From: Mesobacillus subterraneus
GTDB taxonomy: Bacteria > Bacillota > Bacilli > Bacillales > Cytobacillaceae
NCBI RefSeq assembly: GCF_000934845.1
Contig: NZ_JXIQ01000019.1
Coordinates: 39,083-103,082 of the forward strand
DNA: 64,000 bases
Direction: 5' to 3'
Below are positions 36,812 through 45,980 of this stretch, piece by piece. How positions within the stretch are numbered: position 1 is the stretch's first letter; every line of letters begins with the position of its first letter. The notes beneath the pieces are model-generated. The model searched no databases and had not been told where the DNA came from. It saw only the letters and a list, made by a program, of their open reading frames with translations. Both the position numbers and the translations under genes were made by a program.

Positions 36812-38743
36812 CTATTCTGCATTGTTGCTGGACTGATCGTTCTTTTCACTATAATTAAACAGTGACCGATCAACAGGAACAAAATCTTTCGGAGTGTAGA
36901 ATCGTAAAAGGTCACCCTCTACGACCTTATCGGAGTAATTCAAGATTGTCTCAGCGATTTCCTTTTGATGCTTCGCTTCTTCTGTTTCCTCTATCACAGT
37001 TCCGGTTATTGAATCATAATACTTGCCATTAAGAAAAGAGACAGTTGGACTCACGAAATCTCCATTTCGAAATGGTATTAGTTCATCGTGTTCTTCTGAA
37101 AGTAAGTCTGTACCCATTTGCAGGTAAGGCTTTGTGTCAATCCCTAATAAATGCATAAGAGTTGGCAGCAAGTCGATTTGTCCGCCGTATTCATGCATCG
37201 TGCCTCCCTGAACTCCAGGTACACGGATCAATAACGGTACCCGCTGAAGGCCTGCACTTTCAAAAGCAGTAATTTCTGTGCCCAATACTTGTTCCATCGC
37301 CTTGTTATGATTGTCGGATATCCCGTAATGGTCTCCGTACATAATTACTACAGTGTTATCATATACCCCTGTTTCTTTTAGATAGTCAAAAAACTCTTTT
37401 AATGCCTCATCAGCATACCGCGCTGTCTGGAAGTATGAATCAACGGATGGATCTCCGGTTGTATGAGGTTCAATGGTTGTTTTCTCCTGGTCCATTTTAT
37501 AAGGAAAATGGTTGGACACGGTAATGAACTTTGTGTAAAACGGCTGTGGCAATGACTCGAGTAAAGGCTGGGATTGTTTTAGAAACGGCTTATCCATTAA
37601 CCCATACTCAGCAAGGTCCTCTTCATTCAATGTGTAGTAGCTTGAATCAAAGAAATTGTCATACCCAAACGATTTATAAATTTCATCACGGTTCCAGAAT
37701 GACCCGTTATTTCCATGGAAAACAGCAGATGTGTACCCGTTTTGACCTAAAATGGCAGGCGCTGCTTGATACGTATTCATCCCTTTCGTAGAAAAGGCAG
37801 ATCCTTGCGGCAGACCATATAGCGAATTCTCGAGAAGGAATTCGGCATCAGATGTCTTCCCCTGGGCTGTTTGATGAAAAAAGTTTTCAAAGTACAGGGT
37901 ATTGGCATCTCTTGTTAAAGAGTTCAAGAACGGCGTTACTTCTTCTCCATGAAGTTGATAATCAATCAAGAAATTTTGCATGGATTCAAGGTGGAAGTAT
38001 ACCACATTCATTCCTTTTGCTGCACCAAAGTATTCAGGATTTGGTTTTGCGTAATGTGTTCTCTGGTAATTAAGGATTTCCGTTAAATCATCCGTACTTG
38101 CCATCGCCCGTTCCATGGAGCCATTGACACTCTGAACAGCATCATAAATGGTGTAGTTGTACACCCCCAAATACTTAACAATATAGTTGCGATCGAACGT
38201 TCTTGTCAGCAATTGTGGCCGATCCTTTTCTGCTAGTCCCAAGTTCACTGACATGATCAGGATGGAAGTGATAAATACGGCCGAAATACTCCTGCGATTT
38301 ACCATTCCGGTCGTACGCTCTTTTTTGAAGATCAAACCAACAGTGAGAACAATGAACGTGTCCAGAAATAATAAAAAGTCATATGGTTTTAACAGAGATG
38401 ACACACTCGAGCTTACATCGCCAAAGTTTTGTGTCTGCGAAATGGTCGGAATCGTAATGAAATCACTAAAAAACCGGTAATACACCACGTTTGAAAACAA
38501 TAAGAAACTCAAAATAAAGTCAAACACAATGAGCCATAGGAATTTTCTATTCCTTGATAACAAGGAAAATCCTAAAAATAACATAACCGAACCTAACGGA
38601 TTCATAAATAATAGAAATTCTTGTAAATTATTATTCAAGCCTAGTTTGAATTCTAAGTGTTGTACTAAATATGTTTTCATCCATAATAAAACAACAGCTA
38701 AAAAGAAAAGGCCCAAGTGATTATTTTTTATTTTTTTGTACAC
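36812..38743 (-). CDS. Lipoteichoic acid synthase family protein
   Basis: 643 residues with five N-terminal membrane helices (about 10-170) and an extracellular sulfatase-like domain. The nucleophile is Thr297 in QTAQGKTSDAEF; metal ligands include Glu253 in YFHLESMQNF and the DH of IMYGDHYG. It polymerises glycerol-phosphate from phosphatidylglycerol or primes that reaction. B. subtilis has four paralogues (LtaS, YfnI, YqgS, YvgJ); I cannot tell which is the closest. GTG start with GGGGAGAAAAAG upstream. Confidence 0.92.
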   Translation of the reverse strand: MYKKIKNNHLGLFFLAVVLLWMKTYLVQHLEFKLGLNNNLQEFLLFMNPLGSVMLFLGFSLLSRNRKFLWLIVFDFILSFLLFSNVVYYRFFSDFITIPTISQTQNFGDVSSSVSSLLKPYDFLLFLDTFIVLTVGLIFKKERTTGMVNRRSISAVFITSILIMSVNLGLAEKDRPQLLTRTFDRNYIVKYLGVYNYTIYDAVQSVNGSMERAMASTDDLTEILNYQRTHYAKPNPEYFGAAKGMNVVYFHLESMQNFLIDYQLHGEEVTPFLNSLTRDANTLYFENFFHQTAQGKTSDAEFLLENSLYGLPQGSAFSTKGMNTYQAAPAILGQNGYTSAVFHGNNGSFWNRDEIYKSFGYDNFFDSSYYTLNEEDLAEYGLMDKPFLKQSQPLLESLPQPFYTKFITVSNHFPYKMDQEKTTIEPHTTGDPSVDSYFQTARYADEALKEFFDYLKETGVYDNTVVIMYGDHYGISDNHNKAMEQVLGTEITAFESAGLQRVPLLIRVPGVQGGTMHEYGGQIDLLPTLMHLLGIDTKPYLQMGTDLLSEEHDELIPFRNGDFVSPTVSFLNGKYYDSITGTVIEETEEAKHQKEIAETILNYSDKVVEGDLLRFYTPKDFVPVDRSLFNYSEKNDQSSNNAE

Positions 38744-38864
38744 CTTTTTCTCCCCGCTTTCTTTCTTCCTACTTTGTGAGCCATTTAATAATTCTATAAG
38801 ATTGTTAAGTTAATGTAAAGTGATTTAATATTCTATTTACAAAACAGACACCTTTGTGATTAAA

Positions 38865-38897
38865 CGCAAAAAAAGCAAGCATTAAGGAACGCTTGCT
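38865..38897 (-). terminator. Terminator after the lipoprotein nuclease gene
   Basis: Minus-strand AGCAAGC/GCTTGCT stem, ten-base loop, then TTTTTTGCG; lies about 90 bp below the nuclease stop. Confidence 0.7.
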
Positions 38898-38983
38898 CTC
38901 TTTTCCATATATACACCTTTTTCTGCCTTTCCAAACATCGAGCTGATAAAGGAAACGAACGAATTCCCAGTCTGTTAACTTGG

Positions 38984-39907
38984 CTACTCTCCTACCATAC
39001 CGTCCTTGTCTGCATCGTACATATAAGGATATAACCAATGATCCGAGGTAATTGGCATACGAAAACCTGCTGCTTTCGCTTCTTTAATCGTTACCTGTCC
39101 ATTTCCATTTGTATCAACACTTGAAACATCGCCGTTTGTGATTGAACTAGTTGATTCAGAAGGCACACTGCCTGTTAATCCAAGCGATACATTTACTTCA
39201 TCAGGGTTAACATTGTCAAATGTATCCATGATCTTATTCCCTTTTACTGTATAGGTATACTGATAATGGGAAGGAATCTGCGTTTCCGTATTCGGATAGG
39301 TGATAATCGCTTCAAAATTAGTGGCTCCTCCCGCACTGCGGATCACCTCTTCCATATAAGCTTGATCACCATGACGGTTTAGCGTACTATCCTGCGGGGT
39401 AATATTATAGGCATTTGATACCCCACCAAGTGCATCAGCAATGACATGCCCTTCATCTAATACAGCGCTCTCTACACCAGGGACCTTTGCCTCATCAGCG
39501 TAGTATCTGCCGGAAGATAACACAGCTTCGATCTTGTCATCTTGCAGTATGATTTCAGCAGCAATGACTCGAACCAGTTGTCCATATTCATTAGTAAAAG
39601 CCCAATATTCTCGGTCCCCATACCCAATGTCGACGACGACGTTCGGTTCACGATCTCCAGACAAATCACCGCCATCCACTTCAATAAATTTGTATCCTGA
39701 GAACTGTTCTTTATTTGCCTGAGTTGGAGTTTCCTCTACTACTGGTTCATCCACCATTTGCGGGTTTTTAACACGATCCGGAGTAACTGTCGTTTCTTCT
39801 TGTGAATTTTTATCTTGATCCGCAATCGAGGCATTTTCGACATTGGCACAACCAACCAAAGAAATAATTGTGAAAAGCAATAGTACATAATGCATTTTCT
39901 TTTTCAT
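38984..39907 (-). CDS. Lipoprotein DNA/RNA non-specific endonuclease with EF-hand/Excalibur tail
   Basis: 307-residue lipoprotein: signal peptide with lipobox LVGC (lipidated Cys20), a low-complexity linker (21-70), then a DNA/RNA non-specific endonuclease-type domain with DEGHVIADALGG, followed by NAYNITPQDSTLNRHGDQAY, the His and Asn of the one-metal nuclease site. The C-terminus carries a canonical 12-residue EF-hand loop (DTNGNGQVTIKE) and an Excalibur-like DADKDGMVGE end. Anchored outside the membrane; could degrade external DNA or serve nutrient uptake. Confidence 0.85.
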   Translation of the reverse strand: MKKKMHYVLLLFTIISLVGCANVENASIADQDKNSQEETTVTPDRVKNPQMVDEPVVEETPTQANKEQFSGYKFIEVDGGDLSGDREPNVVVDIGYGDREYWAFTNEYGQLVRVIAAEIILQDDKIEAVLSSGRYYADEAKVPGVESAVLDEGHVIADALGGVSNAYNITPQDSTLNRHGDQAYMEEVIRSAGGATNFEAIITYPNTETQIPSHYQYTYTVKGNKIMDTFDNVNPDEVNVSLGLTGSVPSESTSSITNGDVSSVDTNGNGQVTIKEAKAAGFRMPITSDHWLYPYMYDADKDGMVGE

Positions 39908-40160
39908 TTTTTAGACTCTCCTAAACTAGGTTACAAGTGAGCATTCGTTTTACATTGTAAGCTTATTGTTAATAGTATATTCCTATTTTACCATTTTTTC
40001 AGTGGAATCTATTTTTATCTTCTTGAACATACTTGGAAACGTGTTTTCCATGAGATTGGATTCCCCTTCTTTCGAATTTCGATAGCAAATAATGGACCTA
40101 TCGTCTATCCTGCCTTATAGTGTAAGTATTAAGTAAATTCTAAAAACAGGAGGCCTTTAT

Positions 40161-41105
40161 ATGGAATATCGGCGTTTAGGCAATACCGGATTGAAAGTAA
40201 GTGAAATAAGTCTTGGAAGCTGGCTTACATATGGTGGGTATGTGGAAGAGCAGAATGCCGTAAATTCGATTGATTTAGCGTATGAGTCAGGCATTAATTT
40301 CTTTGATACGGCCAATGTCTATATTAGGGGCGAAGCCGAAAAAGTAGTCGGGAAAGCATTGTCCAAGTATCCTAGAAGTTCGTATGTATTAGCAACAAAG
40401 GTTTTTGGCAAAATGGGAGAGGGTCCGAACGATCAGGGGCTTTCACGAAAGCATATTATCGAGCAATGCGATGCTAGTTTGGAGCGGCTTGGCTTAGACT
40501 ACATCGATATCTATTATTGCCATCGCTATCATCCTGAAACTCCACTGGAAGAAACTTTGCGTGCCCTTGACGATCTCGTAAGGCAGGGAAAGGTTCTCTA
40601 TCTTGGAGTCAGCGAATGGACAGCTGAACAAATTACCGAAGCGGTCCATTTGGCTGATAAAAAACTGCTCGACAGAATTGTCGTTAACCAGCCAAATTAC
40701 AGTATGCTTCACCGAAACATAGAAAACGAAATTATTCCTATCAGTGAAAAACATGGAATCGGTCAGGTTGTTTTCTCTCCTCTAGCACAAGGCGTGTTAA
40801 CAGGTAAGTATTCAAAAGACAAGCTGGCACCAGAGGGAAGCCGTGCAGCACAACAAAATACTAATATGTCCCATATCCTCACACAACAAAACCTTGACAA
40901 AGTGGAACAGTTAAAATCCGTTGCCGCTGAAGAGAATGTAACGTTGGCGCAACTTGCTATTGCCTGGATTTTAAGACAATCAAACGTATCAAGTGCCATT
41001 GTAGGTGCAAGCCGCCCGCAACAGCTGGAGGAAAACGTCAAGGCATCCGGCATTAAATTATCCCATGATGCACTACAGAAAATCAATGAAATCCTTATTA
41101 ACTAA
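40161..41105 (+). CDS. Aldo/keto reductase (potassium-channel beta-subunit-like)
   Basis: NADPH-dependent aldo/keto reductase of 314 residues, TIM barrel. MEYRRLGNTGLKVSEISLGS at the start, catalytic tetrad residues in FFDTANVYIRGEAEKVVGKA (Asp, Tyr), TKVFG (Lys) and YYCHRYHPETP (His), then QPNYSMLHR and the NADPH-binding VGASRPQQLEEN. Closest to the KvBeta/YghZ type. AACAGGAGG site. Substrate unknown; general aldehyde detoxification is likely. Confidence 0.92.
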   Translation: MEYRRLGNTGLKVSEISLGSWLTYGGYVEEQNAVNSIDLAYESGINFFDTANVYIRGEAEKVVGKALSKYPRSSYVLATKVFGKMGEGPNDQGLSRKHIIEQCDASLERLGLDYIDIYYCHRYHPETPLEETLRALDDLVRQGKVLYLGVSEWTAEQITEAVHLADKKLLDRIVVNQPNYSMLHRNIENEIIPISEKHGIGQVVFSPLAQGVLTGKYSKDKLAPEGSRAAQQNTNMSHILTQQNLDKVEQLKSVAAEENVTLAQLAIAWILRQSNVSSAIVGASRPQQLEENVKASGIKLSHDALQKINEILIN

Positions 41106-41165
41106 TACAGAAAGCGCAAGCGTTACCAACAACTAGATAATTTTATAATTTCCTGGTAAACATCG

Positions 41166-41209
41166 AAAAAACCAAGGATCCCGTCATTGACAGGATGCTT
41201 GGTTTTTTT
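41166..41209 (+). terminator. Terminator after the aldo/keto reductase gene
   Basis: AAAAAACCAAG/CTTGGTTTTTT stem with inner GATCC/GGATG pairing. Confidence 0.85.
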
Positions 41210-41291
41210 ATTTCTAATCGATTGATAATAATTTTTAACTAAACCAATATAAAAATAGTGAAAAGTTCAAATAGAACTGAGACTGTCGTAT

Positions 41292-42305
41292 TTAGATCGT
41301 GAAATATGTGACAACTGATAGCAAAACAGACGTAATAGCCATTGCTAGAAGTGGTCTTAGCGCTTTCGTTCTAAGGTCGCTTAGACGAACATTTAGCCCT
41401 AATCCAATCATAGCCATAGTTAGAATAAAAGAAGTGAAAAAAGAAATGCTATTCATGACACTCGTTGGGACGGGTATCAAATGACCGAGGACATAACTTC
41501 CAAACAAGCTCATCATAATAAATCCTATGAGAAACCAGGGAAATTCAATTTTAGCCTCAGAATCGGATTCCACTTGATTTTTTCGTTTCATCCAATACAT
41601 AAGAATAAAACTAAGCGGAACGAGCAAGAAAACACGGCCTAGTTTCGCGAGCAAAGCAATAGCAAGTGCATCTGGACCTGCAGGCGCTCCTGCTAAGGCA
41701 ACATGAGCAATTTCGTGTAGACCTACACCTGACCAAACACCGTATTGAAGGTCTGTCAAAGGAAGAAACGGACGTAAGATTGTGTAGGTTATAGCGAAAA
41801 TGGTACCAACAAAAGCAATGATTCCGGCACCAATCGCAGTGTCTTCCTCCTTTGCTTTCAAAATTGGGGAAACGGCTGCAATCGCAGCAGCGCCACACAC
41901 CCCTGTTCCAATTCCTAATAACAAGGATAAGGAAGAATTCGCCTTAAATAATTTTGCCAGCAACATTGTAAGTAGGATGGAAAAAACGATCGTGCCAACC
42001 CCTCTTGCAAGTAAACCTATCCCTTGGTGTAAAACTATATCAATGTTCAATTTTAATCCAAAGAGAATAATAGCAATCCTTAATAATCTTTTGGCAGAGA
42101 ACTGAATACCTGTACGGAATTTTTCAGGATATCCCCAAATTTGTCGATAAACTACAGCAATGATGATTGCACAGGCAAGCTGACCGATATGATCTAACCC
42201 GGGTAATTTGGATAATCCAAAACTAATTAACGCAATAATAAAGGTAAATCCCAGGCCACCGATTGACGAGGACGCATTCTTAGTTTTTGCTAATGATGTA
42301 TTCAT
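41292..42305 (-). CDS. yeiH: YeiH family putative sulfate exporter (UPF0324)
   Basis: About ten-helix membrane protein of 337 residues from the ATG at 42305, which follows AGAGGAG. Family motifs are FRTGIQFSAKRLLRIAIILFG, LLGIGTGVCGAAAIAAVSP, and SGVGLHEIAHVALAGAPAG. Members are called sulfate exporters by annotation and rise when taurine or sulfite is released; the function is not firmly proved. It faces a LysR-type gene, as yeiH does elsewhere, and the gap contains a 9-bp inverted repeat. Confidence 0.9.
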   Translation of the reverse strand: MNTSLAKTKNASSSIGGLGFTFIIALISFGLSKLPGLDHIGQLACAIIIAVVYRQIWGYPEKFRTGIQFSAKRLLRIAIILFGLKLNIDIVLHQGIGLLARGVGTIVFSILLTMLLAKLFKANSSLSLLLGIGTGVCGAAAIAAVSPILKAKEEDTAIGAGIIAFVGTIFAITYTILRPFLPLTDLQYGVWSGVGLHEIAHVALAGAPAGPDALAIALLAKLGRVFLLVPLSFILMYWMKRKNQVESDSEAKIEFPWFLIGFIMMSLFGSYVLGHLIPVPTSVMNSISFFTSFILTMAMIGLGLNVRLSDLRTKALRPLLAMAITSVLLSVVTYFTI

Positions 42306-42359
42306 TTTAACCACTCCTCTAGGTTACTTTCTTGCTTTAAGCGTATAATGGTTTTGATA

Positions 42360-42406
42360 ATAAGTAAAATAGATTATAATTATAGTAGTGATATATGTTT
42401 ACTTAT
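42360..42406. promoter_or_regulatory. Inverted repeat in the yeiH/LysR intergenic region
   Basis: ATAAGTAAA (42360-42368) and TTTACTTAT (42398-42406) are exact inverted copies 29 bp apart, placed centrally between divergent starts at 42305 and 42451. Candidate LysR regulator recognition and activation sites (inference). Confidence 0.5.
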
Positions 42407-42450
42407 GAATATTGCAAATACCATTTTGATACAATAGGAGGAATTTTTTT

Positions 42451-43335
42451 ATGGATCAATCTTTACTTGTATTTACTACTGTTGTAGAACAAAAAAACTT
42501 TACACGAGCCGCGGAACTTCTTCATATGACACAACCAGCAGTCAGCAATTATATTCAATCATTAGAAAAAAACATGGGGATAAAATTATTAGAGCGGACA
42601 AATAAATATGTTCGGCTTAGCAAAGCTGGAGAAATAGTATTTCATCATGCAACGGAAATTTTAGGTCTTTATGCTCGAATGGAAAGACTTATTGATGACT
42701 TAAAACATACCGCAAGTGGTCCGATTTCTATCGGTGCCAGTTATACTTTCGGGGAATACATTCTTCCTCATAAAATTGCCAGCATGCTTAAAATGTATCC
42801 GTTAGTAAACCCAATCATTACGATAAAAAATTCGCATGAAATTATAAATTTACTCATGAAACACAAGATAGATGTTGGAATAATCGAAGGAGAGACTAAT
42901 GCAGATCATTTAAAAATGATTCCTTTTGCTATTGACGAATTATCCATTACAGTTCCTTCCAATCACCCTCTAGCAACAGCAAACGAAATTGATCCTTTGT
43001 TATTGCATCTAGAGACATGGCTAGTTCGGGAAGAAGGTTCAGGAACGAGAGAGATGCAAGAAAAGGGATTTAAACAAATGGGATTTTCTCCGAAGAAGTG
43101 TAGGACATTTGGGAGTACGCAAGTAATTAAGGAATCCATTGAAGCTGGCCTTGGCATTTCTATCCTCTCGCACGCTTCGATAAAAAACGAATTGGAGCTT
43201 GGGAAAGTAAAGATCCTTGAGATAGACGGATTTCCTATCTCACGAAATTTTTCTATAATCACTCCACAAGTTGAATTTCATACAAAAGCAGTCGAGATTT
43301 TTATTGAATCTTTAGTAAAAAAGACCACAAGCTAA
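42451..43335 (+). CDS. LysR-family regulator divergent from yeiH (CysL/YeiE-like)
   Basis: 294 residues. N-terminal winged helix-turn-helix (VFTTVVEQKNFTRAAELLHM, TQPAVSNYIQSLEKNMGIKL) and a periplasmic-binding-like effector domain (from about 90, SGPISIGASYTFGEYILP). The divergent arrangement with yeiH and the similarity to CysL/YeiE suggest control of sulfite or sulfate export by this gene. AGGAGGAA site. The stop codon lies inside the terminator hairpin shared with hxlR. Confidence 0.88.
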   Translation: MDQSLLVFTTVVEQKNFTRAAELLHMTQPAVSNYIQSLEKNMGIKLLERTNKYVRLSKAGEIVFHHATEILGLYARMERLIDDLKHTASGPISIGASYTFGEYILPHKIASMLKMYPLVNPIITIKNSHEIINLLMKHKIDVGIIEGETNADHLKMIPFAIDELSITVPSNHPLATANEIDPLLLHLETWLVREEGSGTREMQEKGFKQMGFSPKKCRTFGSTQVIKESIEAGLGISILSHASIKNELELGKVKILEIDGFPISRNFSIITPQVEFHTKAVEIFIESLVKKTTS

Positions 43336-43346
43336 TGTGGTCTTTT
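43317..43346. terminator. Bidirectional terminator between the LysR gene and hxlR
   Basis: AAGACCACA/TGTGGTCTT stem with loop AGCTAA, A-run on one side and T-run on the other; it overlaps the end of the LysR gene and abuts the hxlR stop. Confidence 0.8.
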
Positions 43347-43708
43347 CATTTGGAGGATGCTGTATTATCAGGTTTTTCAAGTACATTCTCCATATAATTC
43401 TTCCCCCATTGATACATCGAGTCAAGAATCGGCATCAAGCTTTCTCCTTGCTTTGTCAACGAGTATTCCACTTTCGGTGGGACAACCGGATAAACTTTTC
43501 GTTCCACAATTTGGTCGTCTTCCAGTTCGCGCAGTTGATTCACGAGCATTCTTTGCGTAATACCAGGCATCAAGGCCTTTAATTCCCCAAACCTCTTTGT
43601 GCCCTCTTTGCCGAGATGCCATAAAATCAACATCTTCCACTTTCCGCCAATCACTGCAAGGGTCAACTCTTTTTCACAGTTGAATGTTTTTGCATCCATT
43701 CTCGCCAT
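43346..43708 (-). CDS. hxlR: HxlR-type formaldehyde-responsive activator
   Basis: 120-residue winged helix regulator of the HxlR/DUF24 family: [40 protein letters not shown] and [16 protein letters not shown]. The single cysteine Cys11 (NCEKE) is the residue that senses formaldehyde or electrophiles in the family. Divergent from hxlA-hxlB exactly as in B. subtilis, where HxlR activates hxlAB in response to formaldehyde. Confidence 0.93.
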   Translation of the reverse strand: MARMDAKTFNCEKELTLAVIGGKWKMLILWHLGKEGTKRFGELKALMPGITQRMLVNQLRELEDDQIVERKVYPVVPPKVEYSLTKQGESLMPILDSMYQWGKNYMENVLEKPDNTASSK

Positions 43709-43742
43709 CTCACATCACCTCTCTAGTCATAGAATATCACTT

Positions 43743-43815
43743 AGTATACTTTTTGTCACTATGTAAGAAAAAAGTGCGTACTTACAATTATAATTTATAC
43801 GCAGTATACTTACAA
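43743..43815. promoter_or_regulatory. Candidate HxlR binding repeats in the hxlR-hxlA gap
   Basis: TACTTACAA occurs at 43779-43787 and 43807-43815 (28 bp apart) and AGTATACTT at 43743-43751 and 43803-43811. HxlR is known to bind two 25-bp sites in front of hxlA in B. subtilis; these repeats are the best candidates here. Confidence 0.55.
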
Positions 43816-43862
43816 CAAGGCCAAAAATGAAGTTGGTTACACTTGGCATGAAAATAAACACG

Positions 43863-43887
43863 CACAATTGGATAGGTTACAATTGTG
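43863..43887 (+). promoter_or_regulatory. Perfect inverted repeat in the hxlA leader
   Basis: CACAATTG (43863-43870) and CAATTGTG (43880-43887), nine bases between, 33 bp before the hxlA start. It may be an operator or an mRNA hairpin. Confidence 0.45.
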
Positions 43888-43920
43888 TACCAACAATAAA
43901 TATAAGGAAGTGGAATAGAA

Positions 43921-44553
43921 ATGGAATTACAATTGGCATTAGATTTAGTGAACATCCCAGAAGCGATTCAAGTGGTGAAAGAAGTGGAGGAGCATATTGA
44001 CATCGTGGAAATTGGGACACCGGTTGTCATCAACGAAGGACTCCAAGCTGTCAAGGCAATGAAAGAGGCATTCCCTAATCTTAAGGTTTTAGCAGACCTT
44101 AAAATTATGGATGCTGCTGGATACGAAGTAATGAAGGCTTCAGAAGCAGGAGCAGATATTATCACCATTCTTGGTGCTGCAGAAGATATGTCCATCAAAG
44201 GCGCTGTCGAGGAAGCGAAAAAACAAGGAAAAAAAATCCTTGTTGACATGATCGCTGTCAAAGACCTGGCTGGACGAGCAAAAGAATTGGATGCAATGGG
44301 AGTGGATTATATTTGTGTCCACACTGGTTACGATCTTCAAGCAGTCGGAAAAAATTCATTTGAAGACCTACAAACAATTAAAAACGTTGTGAAAAACGCA
44401 AAAACAGCGATTGCAGGCGGAATTAAATTGGATACCCTTGCTGAAGTTGTGAAAGTTCAGCCGGATCTTGTCATTGTCGGCGGCGGCATTACCGGCCAAG
44501 ATGATAAGAAATCAACTGCTGAGAAAATGAAGCAAATGATGCAGCAAGGGTAA
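43921..44553 (+). CDS. hxlA: 3-hexulose-6-phosphate synthase
   Basis: Condenses formaldehyde with ribulose 5-phosphate to hexulose 6-phosphate, the first step of the ribulose monophosphate pathway. 210 residues, TIM barrel of the orotidine-phosphate decarboxylase suprafamily: MELQLALDLVNIPEAIQVVK, VEIGTPVVINEGLQAV, the metal/active-site motif LADLKIMDAAGYEV, and VDYICVHTGYD. Followed by hxlB after eight bases. In a non-methylotroph this serves formaldehyde detoxification. Confidence 0.96.
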   Translation: MELQLALDLVNIPEAIQVVKEVEEHIDIVEIGTPVVINEGLQAVKAMKEAFPNLKVLADLKIMDAAGYEVMKASEAGADIITILGAAEDMSIKGAVEEAKKQGKKILVDMIAVKDLAGRAKELDAMGVDYICVHTGYDLQAVGKNSFEDLQTIKNVVKNAKTAIAGGIKLDTLAEVVKVQPDLVIVGGGITGQDDKKSTAEKMKQMMQQG

Positions 44554-44561
44554 CAATCAAA

Positions 44562-45119
44562 ATGCGGACTACACAGTACCTTTCTGAAATTTTAATGGAG
44601 CTTCACCCGTCAGCAGAATTAATTTCGGATGAAGCTGCAGAAGCTCTTGTCAACGGCATCCTCGATTCTAAAAAAGTTTTTGTTGCTGGTGCCGGCAGAT
44701 CCGGATTCATGGCAAAGTCTTTTGCAATGCGAATGATGCATATGGGGATTAAGGCCCATGTCATTGGCGAAACAGTCACTCCTGGTTTTGAAAAAGAGGA
44801 TATTTTGATTATCGGATCAGGTTCAGGGGAAACAAAAAGTCTTGTTTCTATGGCGGAAAAGGCAAAGAACATTGGCGGTACCATTGCTGCTGTAACGATT
44901 TTTCCCGAATCGACAATAGGTCAGCTGGCAGATATCATTGTTCAGCTGCCTGGTTCACCAAAGGACCAATCAGAGGGAGACTACAACACGATTCAGCCAA
45001 TGGGATCCCTGTTTGAGCAGACTCTGCTTCTTTTTTACGATGCGATCATCCTCAGATTCATGGAGAAAAAAGATTTGGATACTAACAAAATGTACGGAAA
45101 ACATGCTAATCTTGAATAA
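44562..45119 (+). CDS. hxlB: 6-phospho-3-hexuloisomerase
   Basis: Isomerises hexulose 6-phosphate to fructose 6-phosphate, completing formaldehyde fixation. 185 residues, a single SIS domain: VFVAGAGRSGFMAKSFAMRM, HVIGETVTPGFEKEDILIIG, SGSGETKSLVSMAEKAKNIG and the C-terminal FEQTLLLFYDAIILRF. Co-transcribed with hxlA and terminated by a long hairpin. Confidence 0.96.
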   Translation: MRTTQYLSEILMELHPSAELISDEAAEALVNGILDSKKVFVAGAGRSGFMAKSFAMRMMHMGIKAHVIGETVTPGFEKEDILIIGSGSGETKSLVSMAEKAKNIGGTIAAVTIFPESTIGQLADIIVQLPGSPKDQSEGDYNTIQPMGSLFEQTLLLFYDAIILRFMEKKDLDTNKMYGKHANLE

Positions 45120-45121
45120 AA

Positions 45122-45163
45122 CCGGAAGGCTGCCTGATGACAGGCGGTCTTTCGGCAATTTTT
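45122..45163 (+). terminator. Terminator after hxlAB
   Basis: Fifteen-bp stem CCGGAAGGCTGCCTG/CAGGCGGTCTTTCGG (several G-U pairs), loop ATGA, then CAATTTTTT. Confidence 0.85.
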
Positions 45164-45181
45164 TAGAAGGAGGAATGATAC

Positions 45182-45898
45182 ATGATTTCATTAAAAGGAA
45201 AAACAGCAATTGTTACAGGGGCAGGCCGAGGAATTGGACGAGCAGTTGCGATTGCCCTAGCTAAAGAAGGTGTCAATCTTGGATTAATTGGATTGACAAT
45301 GTCTAATCTCGAAATATTGACTGAAGAACTCGAGCAATATGATGTTACTATTTCAGCTGCTTCCGCCGATGTCTCTGATCTTGAAGGTATCCAGCATGCG
45401 GTAGAGCATATCAAATCAGATCTTGGCGCAATTGATATTTTAGTCAACAATGCCGGGATAGCGAAGTTTGGCGGCTTTATGGATCTTTCCCCTGAAGAAT
45501 GGGAAAAGATTGTCCGCGTTAACCTGATGGGTGTGTACAACGTGACAAGAGCAGTTTTACCAGAAATGATTGAAAGAAAATCCGGAGACATTGTGAACAT
45601 CTCCTCTACTGCAGGCCAAAAAGGAGCACCAGTCACTAGCGCTTACTCCGCTTCTAAATTTGCAGTCCTTGGATTGACCGAATCATTAATGCTGGAGGTA
45701 AGGAAGCATAATGTCCGCGTAACCGCTTTGACTCCAAGTACAGTGGCAACCGATCTTGCTGTCGAAAGCAATCTGATCAGCGGAAACCCTGAAAATGTCA
45801 TGCAGCCAGAAGATCTAGCAGACCTTCTTGTCGCTGGATTGAAACTGCACCCAAGAGTCTTCGTTAAAACGGCTGGATTGTGGTCCACTAATCCATAA
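45182..45898 (+). CDS. Short-chain dehydrogenase/reductase (FabG-like)
   Basis: 238-residue SDR with the cofactor motif [23 protein letters not shown] ([13 protein letters not shown]), the catalytic serine in [10 protein letters not shown] and YxxxK in [12 protein letters not shown]. It ends at a length typical of 3-oxoacyl-reductase relatives. Its own AGAAGGAGG site and the terminator before it make it separate from hxlAB, though read-through is possible. Substrate not assigned. Confidence 0.88.
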   Translation: MISLKGKTAIVTGAGRGIGRAVAIALAKEGVNLGLIGLTMSNLEILTEELEQYDVTISAASADVSDLEGIQHAVEHIKSDLGAIDILVNNAGIAKFGGFMDLSPEEWEKIVRVNLMGVYNVTRAVLPEMIERKSGDIVNISSTAGQKGAPVTSAYSASKFAVLGLTESLMLEVRKHNVRVTALTPSTVATDLAVESNLISGNPENVMQPEDLADLLVAGLKLHPRVFVKTAGLWSTNP

Positions 45899-45914
45899 GG
45901 CCTTATCAACCGTA

Positions 45915-45942
45915 AATCGCTTAACGCCCTTGTTAAGCGATT
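45915..45942. terminator. Terminator between convergent genes
   Basis: AATCGCTTAAC/GTTAAGCGATT perfect 11-bp stem, six-base loop, T-rich flank on the plus strand. Confidence 0.75.
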
Positions 45943-45980
45943 CTTCATTTCAAATAAAATACCCTTTTCGGACTACGTAT

